From positions 1 through 64,000 of the forward strand of contig JAEZGX010000025.1 in the NCBI GenBank assembly GCA_023416735.1: 64,000 nucleotides of DNA. Direction: 5' to 3'. Of the stretch, positions 46,447 through 55,093 are shown in pieces. Each line of letters opens with the position of its first letter. Within the stretch, counting starts at the first letter, position 1. The notes under the pieces were generated by a model, which did no database searches, was not told the origin of the DNA, and saw only the letters and a program-made list of their open reading frames with translations. A program made the position numbers and the translations under genes. The DNA is from Verrucomicrobiota bacterium. GTDB taxonomy: Bacteria > Verrucomicrobiota > Verrucomicrobiia > Opitutales > Opitutaceae.

Positions 46447-47289
46447 TTATTCGGGACGGAGGGCGAGGAGCTCGACGAGTTGCGTGAGGACGCGGTCGCG
46501 CTCGGGGCCGGAGAGCGAGAGGGCGAGTTGAGCGAAGAGAAGACCGTAGGGCGCGCCGATGTCGTAGCGACGGCCGGAGACGTTGAAGGCGAGGTAGCGC
46601 TCGCGCGAGGCCAGCTCGTGGAGCGCGGGCGACAGGCCGAGGTTTTTGTCGGGGGCGGCGGTGCGTTGTTTTTCGAGGATCGAGAAGATCTCGGCACCGA
46701 GGACGTGGAGACCGAAGAAGCAGAGATAAAAGCCGGCGCGCAGGCCGGGGACGATGAGCTGTTGTTCGGCGACGGACGGCGTGGGTTTCTCGAGGACGGA
46801 CTCGATTTGGTAGAGCGGTTTCTCGCCGCCGACGAGACGGCCGCCGATGGCGCCATAGGATGTAATCTGGCTTTCGCGGGTGGGCTGAACGGCGGAGACG
46901 GAGGCGTGTTCGGCGGTGGCGATGTCGATCAGCTGCCGGGCGCAGCTGATTTTTGTATTCGAAACGTGGAGATGGTCGCCGACGAGGTGAAGGAACGGTT
47001 CGTCGCCGATGAAATCGTGGCCGAGGAGGACGGCGTGGCCGTAACCGCGGGGATGGGTTTGCGGGATGAAACGAACGCGCGAGCGGAGGTCGCCGCAGGC
47101 CTCGGCGTAGGCGGCTTCGTCGCCGGCGCAGACGATCACGCAAAACTCTTCGATGCCGGCGTCGGCGGCTTCTTCGAGGACGAGCTGCAGGGCAGTTTTC
47201 GATTCGCCGTGCGGATCGATGAGCGACTGGAGCGGAAGGGTGCGCTGGCGCGGGTTGGCGGCGGTGACGAGGGCTTTGCGAATTTTCAT
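46447..47289 (-). CDS. GalU-like nucleotidyltransferase-fold protein
   Basis: 280 residues from 47289 (MKIRKALVTAANPRQRTLPL). It follows the sugar-1-phosphate nucleotidyltransferase fold: VLEEAADAGIEEFCVIVCAG, FIPQTHPRGYGHAVLLG with the QxxPxGxGHA element, FLHLVGDHLHV in place of the usual Asp-metal segment, and a closing RYDIGAPYGLLFA (the GalU-type YDIG...G motif). The first loop reads AANPRQRTLPLQ instead of GxGTRxLPxT. It is 112 bp upstream of the kinase-transferase fusion, with a CACGAAA repeat between. A paired role with that enzyme, catalytic or regulatory, is inferred. Confidence 0.82.
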   Translation of the reverse strand: MKIRKALVTAANPRQRTLPLQSLIDPHGESKTALQLVLEEAADAGIEEFCVIVCAGDEAAYAEACGDLRSRVRFIPQTHPRGYGHAVLLGHDFIGDEPFLHLVGDHLHVSNTKISCARQLIDIATAEHASVSAVQPTRESQITSYGAIGGRLVGGEKPLYQIESVLEKPTPSVAEQQLIVPGLRAGFYLCFFGLHVLGAEIFSILEKQRTAAPDKNLGLSPALHELASRERYLAFNVSGRRYDIGAPYGLLFAQLALSLSGPERDRVLTQLVELLALRPE

Positions 47290-47424
47290 GCAGCGGAGCT
47301 GGAACGATCTCGGGGGCAATCAGTCAGGCGGGCGATGCAGAGGGTTCAACTGGAAAGGCGGACGCAGGGAAGTCCCGATGAGGCGGTGAGGGTTTGCCTG
47401 AGGAGGAGGTGAATGGAGTTGATC

Positions 47425-47458
47425 AACCACGAATGGGCACGAAGGGACACGAAGGGCG
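47425..47458. repeat. Dispersed CACGAA-type direct repeat
   Basis: AACCACGAATGGGCACGAAG then GGACACGAAGGGC: three near-copies, in the 213-bp gap between the RsuA-type gene and the GalU-like gene. Confidence 0.68.
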
Positions 47459-47502
47459 GCAAGCATTTCAGGAGAATGCTGCGACGAGGACACTTCGTGG
47501 TT

Positions 47503-48198
47503 TCAAACGAACGTGTTGAGGGGAAGTTCGCGCCACTGGCCGGGCGGGAGGTCGGGTGGGAGTTGGAGCGGGCCGAAGGTGGTGCGATGAAGCGTGAGGA
47601 CCGTGGCGCCGGCGGCGGCGAACATGCGGCGGACCTGGTGGTAGCGACCCTCGGTGAGGATGAGGCTGGCTTCGCGCGGGGAGAGAAGTTCGAGCGTGGC
47701 GGGAGCGCAGGGTTTGTCTTCACCCTCGAGGAGAAGCGTGCCGGCGGCGAATAGTTGAATCGTGTTTTCGGATACTTCGCGATCGAGCGTGGCGCGATAG
47801 GTTTTAGGGACCTTGTGTTTGGGCGAGGTGAGGCGGTGGACGAGCTGCGTTTGATCGGTGAGGAGCAGGAGGCCAGAGGTGTCTTTGTCGAGGCGGCCGA
47901 TGGAGGTGATCTGGGGATTGCGGCGACGCCAGCGGTCGGGGAGCAGCGAGTAGATATTGGGGCCCTCGCGTTCGTCGTGGGAGCAGACGAGTCCGAGAGG
48001 TTTGTGGAGGAGGAGCAGGAGGCCGTCGGGGTGGTCGAGCGGGGCGCCGTCGACCTGAACGTCGGCGGGTTGGGCTTTTTGCGAGACGTTGCGGGCGGTT
48101 TCACCGCGGATCGTGACGGCGCCGGAGGCGACCCAATCGCGGGCTTCGCTGCGGGTGCAGTAGCCGAGGCTGGAGAGGAGCTGGTCGAGGCGGCGCAT
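47503..48198 (-). CDS. RsuA/RluB-family pseudouridine synthase
   Basis: 231 residues from 48198 (MRRLDQLLSSLGYCTRSEAR), an S4 RNA-binding domain at about 1-60. The catalytic domain has ITSIGRLDKDTSGLLLLTDQ with the catalytic Asp, and GRYHQVRRMFAAAG as the closing motif. It isomerises a uridine in ribosomal RNA; the exact site cannot be assigned. Length matches RsuA-type enzymes. Confidence 0.95.
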   Translation of the reverse strand: MRRLDQLLSSLGYCTRSEARDWVASGAVTIRGETARNVSQKAQPADVQVDGAPLDHPDGLLLLLHKPLGLVCSHDEREGPNIYSLLPDRWRRRNPQITSIGRLDKDTSGLLLLTDQTQLVHRLTSPKHKVPKTYRATLDREVSENTIQLFAAGTLLLEGEDKPCAPATLELLSPREASLILTEGRYHQVRRMFAAAGATVLTLHRTTFGPLQLPPDLPPGQWRELPLNTFV

Positions 48199-48206
48199 GA
48201 GGAGGG

Positions 48207-48290
48207 AAGATCCAAGGACCAAGATCCAAGCTCCAGGGAATGTCCAAGCTTCAAACTGGGGGAAGCACGGAGGCACAGAGACACGGAGTG
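48207..48290. repeat. Composite repeat tract (ATCCAAG and CACGGAG types)
   Basis: GATCCAAGGACCAAGATCCA, then AGCTCCAGGGAATGTCCAAG at 48209-48250, followed by GCACGGAGGCACAGAGACAC at 48264-48288. Two unrelated repeat wordings are abutted in the divergent gap between the pseudouridine synthase and the esterase. Confidence 0.65.
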
Positions 48291-48340
48291 ATTGTGGGAC
48301 GGCTGGAATGGTTTTGCGCGGGGGCTGGGGATTTGCGGCG

Positions 48341-49474
48341 ATGGGAGGAATGGTGATTTGGAGTTTGTTTTTGTTGGCGGTGGGGTTGGCGGGGGTGGGC
48401 GTGCTGACGTGGGTGCATGTGCCGGATTGGGTGCCGTGGAGAATCGCGGTGGCGGCGGGGGTGTATGGGCATATGCTGGCGCTCGTGGCGCTCGCGACGG
48501 GAGTGGGCGCTTGGTGGTTGAAGGAGGAATGGAACGGGCTGGCGATTGGGGCGATGCTGGCGGCCGCGGTGGCGGCGGGGTTGTTGCTGCGACCGCTGTT
48601 GAGTGCGAAGGCCGTGGGGGAGCGCGCGGCGCGGGCGTTGGACGCGATGGGAGCGCCGACGGGGGAAATGGAGGCGTTTTCGTGGAAGGGACTGTTGGCG
48701 GCGAAAGTGGAGTCGGTGGAAGTGGAAACGCGGCGAATGGAAGAGGGGCTGGAGGTGGATTTTTATCGGGCGGTGGGGCGGCTGAATGCGCCCTGCGTGG
48801 TGGTGGTGCATGGCGGCGGGTGGGATGGCGGAGATCGGAGGCAATTGCCGGAATTGAATCACTGGCTGGCGCGCAAGGGGTATGCGGTGGCGGCTATTTC
48901 GTATCGGCTGGCGCCGCAGCATCGCTGGCCGGCGCAGCGAGAGGATGTGCGGGCGGCGATCGCGTGGGTGAAGGCAAACGCGGCGGAGTTTGGCGTCGAT
49001 GCGACGCGGCTGGTTTTGCTGGGGCGATCGGCGGGCGGGCAGATCGCGTTGAATGTGGCGTATGTGGCGAACGATCCGGCGATGCGCGGGGCGGTCGGGC
49101 TTTATGCGCCGGCGGATTTGATTTTGGGATACGAATCGGGGCGCGAAGACGACGCGCTGCAGTCGCGGCGGTTATTGCGACAGTATCTGGGCGGGACGCC
49201 GGAGCAGGTGCCGGACGTTTATGCGGAGGCGAGTGCGACGACGTGGGTGCGCGCCGAATCAGTGCCGACGCTGCTGATGCACGGGAAATTGGATACGCTG
49301 GTGTGGGAGCGGCACACGGAGCGAATGGCGGAACGATTGAAGGCGGCGGGGGTGCCGCATGCGGTGGTGTGGCTGCCCTGGGCGACGCATGCGTTTGAGT
49401 ATGAACTCAACGGGCCGGGCGGGCAGGTAACGCGGTATGCGTTGGGAAGATTTTTGGCGGGGGTGACGCGGTGA
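48341..49474 (+). CDS. Membrane-anchored HSL-type alpha/beta-hydrolase (esterase/lipase)
   Basis: 377 residues if started at 48341; ATGs at 48308 and 48350 are alternatives. Three N-terminal hydrophobic helices (about 3-90) precede the hydrolase domain. Catalytic features: oxyanion motif VVHGGGWDGG, nucleophile elbow LLGRSAGGQIA, acid region LLMHGKLDTLVW and His in WATHAFEY. YRLAPQHRWPAQREDVRAAI is typical of the BD-FAE/HSL group. The substrate is probably an acyl ester or carbohydrate ester. The gene is convergent with the cytochrome gene (35 bp). Confidence 0.85.
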   Translation: MGGMVIWSLFLLAVGLAGVGVLTWVHVPDWVPWRIAVAAGVYGHMLALVALATGVGAWWLKEEWNGLAIGAMLAAAVAAGLLLRPLLSAKAVGERAARALDAMGAPTGEMEAFSWKGLLAAKVESVEVETRRMEEGLEVDFYRAVGRLNAPCVVVVHGGGWDGGDRRQLPELNHWLARKGYAVAAISYRLAPQHRWPAQREDVRAAIAWVKANAAEFGVDATRLVLLGRSAGGQIALNVAYVANDPAMRGAVGLYAPADLILGYESGREDDALQSRRLLRQYLGGTPEQVPDVYAEASATTWVRAESVPTLLMHGKLDTLVWERHTERMAERLKAAGVPHAVVWLPWATHAFEYELNGPGGQVTRYALGRFLAGVTR

Positions 49475-49509
49475 GGAGGCGAGAAAGAGAACGATGAACG
49501 AGAAAGAAT

Positions 49510-49971
49510 TTATTGGCGGGCGGTGGCGACGGCGGCGGCGGTGACTGGGTCGGCGGGAGGAGGGTCGGAGAATTTTTCGCGGGTGCGGGTGGCGATGGCG
49601 GCGATTTCGGCGTCGGAGAGATGCTCGAAAGGCGGCATGTCGTTGTCGTAGGCGTTGGCGAATTCGCCCATGGCGGCGGAGCCACGGAGGATGAGCCGGA
49701 GGAGCGGCTGCGGATCCTCGGCGGTGATCCAAGCGCTGCGGCGGATGTCGGGTTGGAGGAAAGGGACGCCGCTGCCGTTGGCCATGTGGCAGGTGGCGCA
49801 GTGTTGTTGGAAAAGGGCTTCACCGTCGAGGACGGGGGCGGCGGCCGGAGGGGCAGTTTCGGCAACGGTCGACGAAGTGGTTGAAGGAGCGGCGGAATCG
49901 TCGGCGGCGGGCTCGCGGCGATCGCAGGCGGCGAGAAGTGCGACGGAGAGAAGGAGGGGCCAGCGTTTCAT
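49510..49971 (-). CDS. Lipoprotein c-type cytochrome
   Basis: 153 residues. Lipobox LLAAC (Cys16), an Ala/Pro/Thr-rich linker (about 20-48) and one haem-binding CATCH at 58-62; the likely distal Met is in DNDMPPFEHLSD (about 110). The domain resembles the cytochrome C of oxidase and dehydrogenase accessory subunits (GSAAMGEFANAYDNDMPPF). It probably accepts electrons from the sugar dehydrogenase encoded 40 bp upstream. An intrinsic-terminator-like hairpin lies between the two genes, and no Shine-Dalgarno is visible before the ATG. Confidence 0.9.
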   Translation of the reverse strand: MKRWPLLLSVALLAACDRREPAADDSAAPSTTSSTVAETAPPAAAPVLDGEALFQQHCATCHMANGSGVPFLQPDIRRSAWITAEDPQPLLRLILRGSAAMGEFANAYDNDMPPFEHLSDAEIAAIATRTREKFSDPPPADPVTAAAVATARQ

Positions 49972-49978
49972 CGAAGAC

Positions 49979-50013
49979 AAAAAAGCCCGCTCGGGGAGCG
50001 GGCTCGATTTTTT
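49979..50013 (-). terminator. Bidirectional terminator-like hairpin between dehydrogenase and cytochrome genes
   Basis: 9-bp stem AGCCCGCTC / GAGCGGGCT with a 3-nt loop and a T-run on both strands. On the minus strand it overlaps the dehydrogenase stop and ends 8 nt before the cytochrome ATG. Confidence 0.78.
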
Positions 50014-51271
50014 ACTTGGTGTAGAAGATGCGCCAGATGCGCCCGGCTTGGGAATCGCTGATGTAAAGCGATCCGTCGGGTCCGACGGCAACGCCGTTGG
50101 GGCGGTGTTTGGCGTCGCTGGGCGACTGGAGGTTGTCGTTGCCGGAGAAACCGTCGGCGAAGACCTCGTAGCTGCCGGTGGGCATGCCGTCTTGGTTGAA
50201 AGGAATATAGACGACGTTGTAGCCGCGCTGCGGGAGGGGGGCGCGGTTCCAGGAACCTTGGAAGGCGAGGAAAGCGCCGCCGCGATATTTTTGGGGGAAT
50301 TGCGAACCCGTGTAGAACGCCATCTGCATGGGCGACCAGTGTGCGGGGAGGGCGACGAGCGGGTCGGGGTATTTGCCGGATTCGGCAAGCTTCTTGCCAT
50401 CGCCGCCGTATTCAGGATTCAACTTCCGCTGTTTGGCGGTGGGATCCCAGTAGGTGGTGGGCCAGCCGAGATCGGTGCCTTCGGTGAGTTCGTGGAAGAC
50501 CTCGGCGGGATTCTCGGCGTTGTCTTCGGCGGAGTAGAATTGCGGAGCGACGGTGTTGAGGCCGTCGCGGCCATGGACGGCGACGAAAAGTTTCTTGGAA
50601 ACCGGGTTGAGGGCGATGGACGTCGAATGGCGGTGACCGGTGGAGAAGTGGAAGCCGTCGGCTTGGGATTGGTCGGGCTTGTTGGGATCGAAGCGCCAGT
50701 AGCCGCCGAAGGTTTTGAGGAATTCGGTGGGATCCTGACCTTTGGCGCCGAGCTGGCGGTCGGGAACGCCGAGGGCGTTGGAAGGCGAGCCGACTTCGAC
50801 GTAAAGCTGGCCGTCGGCGCCGAAAGCGAAGGCTTTGGCGGCGTGTTGGCGGCGGTTGGGAAGATCGCGAACGATGCGTTCCGGCTTGCTGGTGGGGACG
50901 AGTTGGCCGGGTGTGAGCTTGTAGCGGAAGACGTGGTCGTCGGTGGAGTGATAGAGGTAGCCGTTGTGGATCGCGATGCCGGTGCCGCCGCCTTCGCCGA
51001 ACTCCTGGATGTCGTCGGCCTTGCCGTCGCCATCGGTGTCGCGGAGGGCGACGATGCCGGCCTGGCGGGTTTTGGCGTAGAGGTCGCCATTGGGAGCGAC
51101 GGTGAGGTTGCGAAGAGGCTTGAGTTTATCGGCGACGACGACGGCGCGGAAGCCGTCGGGAAGCTTGATGCCGCCATTGTCGGGATCGGGAGAAAGGCTC
51201 GTGGCGGCGAGAAGCGGGCCGGCGGCGAGCGCGAGGAGCAGCGTGAATCGGGTGAGGTGCAGCGGGTTCAT
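50012..51271 (-). CDS. PQQ-type soluble sugar dehydrogenase (sorbosone dehydrogenase family)
   Basis: 419 residues, signal peptide about 1-22. A six-bladed beta-propeller family: LPDGFRAVVVADKLKPLRNL, GIVALRDTDGDGKADDIQEF, STDDHVFRYKL, FSTGHRHSTSIALNP, GTDLGWPTTYWD and RPNGVAVGPDGSLYISD near the end. Family members oxidise aldose sugars in the periplasm with PQQ and pass electrons to a cytochrome, consistent with the cytochrome gene next door. No PQQ synthesis gene is in the window, and whether PQQ is bound is unproven. Confidence 0.88.
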   Translation of the reverse strand: MNPLHLTRFTLLLALAAGPLLAATSLSPDPDNGGIKLPDGFRAVVVADKLKPLRNLTVAPNGDLYAKTRQAGIVALRDTDGDGKADDIQEFGEGGGTGIAIHNGYLYHSTDDHVFRYKLTPGQLVPTSKPERIVRDLPNRRQHAAKAFAFGADGQLYVEVGSPSNALGVPDRQLGAKGQDPTEFLKTFGGYWRFDPNKPDQSQADGFHFSTGHRHSTSIALNPVSKKLFVAVHGRDGLNTVAPQFYSAEDNAENPAEVFHELTEGTDLGWPTTYWDPTAKQRKLNPEYGGDGKKLAESGKYPDPLVALPAHWSPMQMAFYTGSQFPQKYRGGAFLAFQGSWNRAPLPQRGYNVVYIPFNQDGMPTGSYEVFADGFSGNDNLQSPSDAKHRPNGVAVGPDGSLYISDSQAGRIWRIFYTK

Positions 51272-51410
51272 GTGCGGGGGGGTTGACGGATGGAAGTGGG
51301 GGGAGATTCGCGGTTGTGACAGCGTTGTGCGGCTCGATCGGTTTGCAACCGTTGCAAATTAAGGCTCGGCAACCGGGGTGCGTTTTGGGATGGCTGGGTT
51401 TCCAACGTAT

Positions 51411-53225
51411 ATGTCTTTGTGGGAATATAAGGTCATCACCAGCGGCAAGGGTGGGTTTGCCACGCCGGCGCTGCTGGAAAAATTTCTCAACGACCTCGGA
51501 CGCGAGGAATGGGAAATCGTCGAATTTCGCAGCTCACCCGACAATGCTCTCGCCTTCACCGGGCTCGCGCGGCGATCGACGCAGCGCGACTGGACCCTGG
51601 AGGACGCGGCGGCGGCGGCGGCGAAGGCCGAGGCGGAGAAATTGAGGGCGGAGTTTGCCGCGAAATTTCAGGCGGCGACGAACAACGGGCCGGCGGTTGA
51701 AGCGCCGCAGGCGGCGAGCTTCCTCGATGAGAAAGTCGCGCCGGACGATGGTTATCGGAAGCCGATCGACACCTCGCGCGACGACGATCCGGAAGCGCCG
51801 GACGACGAGGAGAAGGACGAGTGGGACAAGCTGGCGGAGGAGGATGAGCTGCCGACGTTCTTCGATGCCTTGAAGCCGCACATGCGGCGCAATCAGCGCG
51901 GGCCGGGCATGTCGGTGGGAACCGATTATCTGGCGAAGAAGTGGGGGCTCGACGAAAGCGACATCAAAGGCGCGCTGGTCGAATGCGGGTTGCAGATTCC
52001 CGCGGACGAGAATGCGAAGCCGGTGTATGTCGAATACGACGGCGATCTCTATTGGGTGAACATCAACCGTCGCGGCGAAGTGTGGATCAACACCCGCGAG
52101 AAGCCGCGGCCCGTGTTTCGGGTGGTGCAGGCGCAGAAGCTCGCGCCGGAGGAACCGGAGGAGCAGAAGACCGAGACGGTGCGTCATGAGCGGACGGATA
52201 CAGCGGCGGGGCAGCCGGAAGTGCCGGCGAGCGAGCCGGTGGAAGTGCAGCCGACGAAACCGGAGAACGGCGGACGCGGTTTGCCGGAAGGCCCGGCGTT
52301 GTTGCAGCGGATTCGTCAGCACATGCGACGGAATCGGCGTGGTCCCGGCGGATCGGGGAGCTTGAGTTTCCTCGCTCGCGCGGTGCGGACGACGGAGGCG
52401 GAGCTGGTGAAGCGTTTTACGGCGATGGGGATGGCGGTGCCCGCGACGCATTCGGATCCGGCGACGCAGGTCGTGATCGGCGAAGAAGTCTGGTGGTTGA
52501 ACAAGGACGGTCGCGGAAATCTTTGGATTAACGGTCGGGAGAAGCGGGATCGCGACACGACGACGCCAACAACGGCGAGTTCCGATGCGGCGCCGGCGGA
52601 GACACAGGACACGCCGGCGGCTGAAGCGAGTTCGACCCAGGCGAACGTGGCGGCGTCAACGGACGTGGCGCCGACGGATGTTTTGCCGAGCGAACCGACG
52701 GCGATGCCGGTCGAACCCGCGGCGGCGGTGCCGAGCGAACAAGCTTCGACACCTGCTCCAGCGGAAGCGACGACGACCACGGAGCCGGCGAATGTGTTGG
52801 CGGCGGTGCGGTTGTTGCTGAAGGAAACGCGCACTGGAGGATTCGCCGGAAAGATCGAGCGGGTGGCGGAAGACTTGGGCCGTTCGGCCGAGGATCTTAC
52901 GACCGCGCTGGTCGCGGCGGGGTTGAAAGTGCCGGAAAAGGCGCGCGAGAAGCCGGTTTTCGTCGAGCACGCGGGCGAGATCTTTTGGTTCAACCGGAAC
53001 GCCAAAGGTGAACTGTGGGTGAACGCGAAGGCGTCGAAGTTCTCGGAGAAAAGTGAAGCGGGGGCAGAAGGCGAGGCGGGCGCCGCTGCGGATGAAGGCG
53101 AGAAGAAGCGTCGGCCGCGGCCGCGTGGTCGTGGACGCGCAGCGAAGAGCGAAGCGTCGCCGGGCGCGGAGTCCGAAGGTTCGGGCGAAGCGACGAAGGA
53201 CCAGGCGGAAGACGCGAGCGGTTGA
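51411..53225 (+). CDS. DUF4177-like protein with three internal repeats
   Basis: 604 residues from the ATG at 51411 (MSLWEYKVITSGKGGFATPA); 51390 is an alternative. The first about 60 residues resemble DUF4177 (WEYKVI, EWEIVEF). Three repeats of about 80 residues follow, near 145-230, 295-385 and 470-550. Each has a helical head (PHMRRNQRGPG, QHMRRNRRGPG, LLLKETRTGG), a conserved middle (GLQIP, GMAVP, GLKVP) and a tail ending LYWVNINRRGEVWIN, VWWLNKDGRGNLWIN or IFWFNRNAKGELWVN. Linkers are acidic or Pro/Thr-rich, and the C-terminus is Lys/Arg/Glu-rich. It is soluble, with no known function. Confidence 0.8.
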   Translation: MSLWEYKVITSGKGGFATPALLEKFLNDLGREEWEIVEFRSSPDNALAFTGLARRSTQRDWTLEDAAAAAAKAEAEKLRAEFAAKFQAATNNGPAVEAPQAASFLDEKVAPDDGYRKPIDTSRDDDPEAPDDEEKDEWDKLAEEDELPTFFDALKPHMRRNQRGPGMSVGTDYLAKKWGLDESDIKGALVECGLQIPADENAKPVYVEYDGDLYWVNINRRGEVWINTREKPRPVFRVVQAQKLAPEEPEEQKTETVRHERTDTAAGQPEVPASEPVEVQPTKPENGGRGLPEGPALLQRIRQHMRRNRRGPGGSGSLSFLARAVRTTEAELVKRFTAMGMAVPATHSDPATQVVIGEEVWWLNKDGRGNLWINGREKRDRDTTTPTTASSDAAPAETQDTPAAEASSTQANVAASTDVAPTDVLPSEPTAMPVEPAAAVPSEQASTPAPAEATTTTEPANVLAAVRLLLKETRTGGFAGKIERVAEDLGRSAEDLTTALVAAGLKVPEKAREKPVFVEHAGEIFWFNRNAKGELWVNAKASKFSEKSEAGAEGEAGAAADEGEKKRRPRPRGRGRAAKSEASPGAESEGSGEATKDQAEDASG

Positions 53226-53327
53226 TCCGCGCCGAGCGACCGCCGAGCCGAGGCGGTTGTCCGTGCAACCTGTTGAAGGAAAGTGCGCTTGCTCCGGCGA
53301 GCGCGCGGCGCTTACGGTCGCTTCACT

Positions 53328-54974
53328 GTGATTCCGGTTGCACCCCTCTGCCGGTGGTTAGGTGTGTGGAGCTTGGCCGTCTTGACGACGGCGCTTGCTG
53401 CGGCGGAGGTGCGGTTGGAACTCAGTGCGGCGGAGCGCGAATGGGTAGATGCGCATCCAGTCGTGCGCGTGGGGGTGGATCCGGGCTGGCCGCCGTTTAG
53501 CGTGATGCGGGAAGGCGGGTGCGCGGGGATCGATCCGGACCTGCTGAAACGGATCGGAAGCAAGTTGGGCGTGCGCTTCGAGATCGAGACGCGGCAGACA
53601 TGGGAGGCGGTTTATGAAGCGGCGAAACGCGGAGAGATGGACCTGCTGGCGGGAACGGCGCTGACGGCGGAACGGGCGAAGGATTTCGTTTTCACGGATC
53701 CTTACTTTTCGTTTCCGGTGGTGGTGGTGATGCGCAACGACGAGCCGCTGTTGTGGTCGATGCTGGATTTGCGCGGGAAGCGCGTGGTGGGTGTGCGCGG
53801 ATATGCGCCGACTTCGGAGATGCAGCGGATGGATCCCTCGCTGGAATTCAGGTTGGTGGACACCACGGACGAGGCGTTGCGAGAGGTGGCGAGGCGGGAC
53901 GCGGATGCGTTCGTGAGCAACCTGCCGAACGTAAGCTTTGTCGCGAAGACACATGGGCTGACGAATCTGAAGATCGCAGGAGTGATACCGCTGACCTTCG
54001 ATTTGCGTTACGCGGTGCGGCCGGACTGGCCGGAGCTGGCGGAGTTGTTGAACCGGGCGATTGCCGCGACCTCGGAGGTGGAGCGGCAGGAAGTCGTGCA
54101 TCCGTGGATACGCGTCGACTACGAGAAGGTGATACGCTGGGACCTCGTGTGGAAGACCTCGGCGGCGGTGTTGAGCGTGCTTGGGGTGGTGATCGGAGCG
54201 ATCAGTTATCACAACCGTCGGCTCTCGCGAGAGCTGGTCGAGCGGATCCGGTTGCAGAACGAAATCAAGGAAGCGCATGACGAACTGGTGCGGTTGAACG
54301 AGGAGAAGACGGAAATGCTGCAGATGGCGGCGCATGATTTGCGCGGACCTTTGACGAGCATGCAGCTGGTGGTGGATGCGAGTCTCCGGCTGGGCGCAGT
54401 GCCGAAGGATCGCGGACTGCAGATGGTGGAGCAGCAGGTGCGGCAGATGACGGGATTATTGAACGATCTGCTCGATGCGGAGGCGCTGGAGACGGGACGG
54501 AGGGAGTTTCGGATGGAGCGGTTGTCGCCGGCGGTGTTGTTGCAAGCGGCGGTGGTGGGGCAGGAGCAGGCGGCGGCGCGCAAAGGCGTGCGGCTCGAGG
54601 TGTCTGTCGCGCCGGATTTGCCAAGGGTCGAAGGTGACGCGACGGCGTTGCGGCAGGTGTTCGACAATCTGCTGTCGAATGCGATCAAGTTCACGCCGAA
54701 GGAAAGCGCGGTGACCGCGGTGATGGAGATGAAGCAGACGCATGTGCGGCTGGAAGTGCGCGATGAAGGGCCCGGGCTGGCGGCGGATGAGACGGAGCGG
54801 ATTTTTACGAAGTATGCGCGCGGACGCGCGAAGCCGACGGGCGGCGAGAAATCGACGGGGTTGGGGCTGGCGATCGTGCGGCAATTGGCGACCTCGATGA
54901 ACGGGCGGGTGTGGTGCGAGAGCACGGGCGGGCGCGGCGGATTGTTCGTGGTGATGTTGCCAGCGGCGGAGTGA
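53328..54974 (+). CDS. Solute-binding-domain (BvgS-like) sensor histidine kinase
   Basis: 548 residues from a GTG at 53328 (a GTG at 53283 is possible), with signal peptide about 1-26. The periplasmic SBP_bac_3 domain (about 38-260) shows VVRVGVDPGWPPFS, GIDPDLLKRIGSKLGVRFE and ERAKDFVFTDPYFSFPVVVV. A transmembrane helix (about 270-292) and coiled coil lead to HisKA (AAHDLRGPLTS) and HATPase_c (NLLSNAIKF, GLGLAIV). The family senses amino acids or organic acids. It lacks the receiver and Hpt modules of BvgS, and no partner regulator is adjacent, so its target is unknown. Confidence 0.92.
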   Translation: MIPVAPLCRWLGVWSLAVLTTALAAAEVRLELSAAEREWVDAHPVVRVGVDPGWPPFSVMREGGCAGIDPDLLKRIGSKLGVRFEIETRQTWEAVYEAAKRGEMDLLAGTALTAERAKDFVFTDPYFSFPVVVVMRNDEPLLWSMLDLRGKRVVGVRGYAPTSEMQRMDPSLEFRLVDTTDEALREVARRDADAFVSNLPNVSFVAKTHGLTNLKIAGVIPLTFDLRYAVRPDWPELAELLNRAIAATSEVERQEVVHPWIRVDYEKVIRWDLVWKTSAAVLSVLGVVIGAISYHNRRLSRELVERIRLQNEIKEAHDELVRLNEEKTEMLQMAAHDLRGPLTSMQLVVDASLRLGAVPKDRGLQMVEQQVRQMTGLLNDLLDAEALETGRREFRMERLSPAVLLQAAVVGQEQAAARKGVRLEVSVAPDLPRVEGDATALRQVFDNLLSNAIKFTPKESAVTAVMEMKQTHVRLEVRDEGPGLAADETERIFTKYARGRAKPTGGEKSTGLGLAIVRQLATSMNGRVWCESTGGRGGLFVVMLPAAE

Positions 54975-55093
54975 GCATCGGTCGCTATCGCCGGACCGCT
55001 CGCGGGCGCTCGCCGCAACGAAGACTTTTGCAGCCATTTGCCTTGGCGATGCGTCAGGTTTCAGTCGGCAGCATTTCCCATCCCTATTCCCCA

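Noticed and set aside
53226..53327. Extending the solute-binding sensor kinase upstream to 53283
   Set aside because: The added residues are Arg/Gly-rich and disrupt the signal peptide that begins cleanly at the GTG at 53328. Kept only as an alternative.
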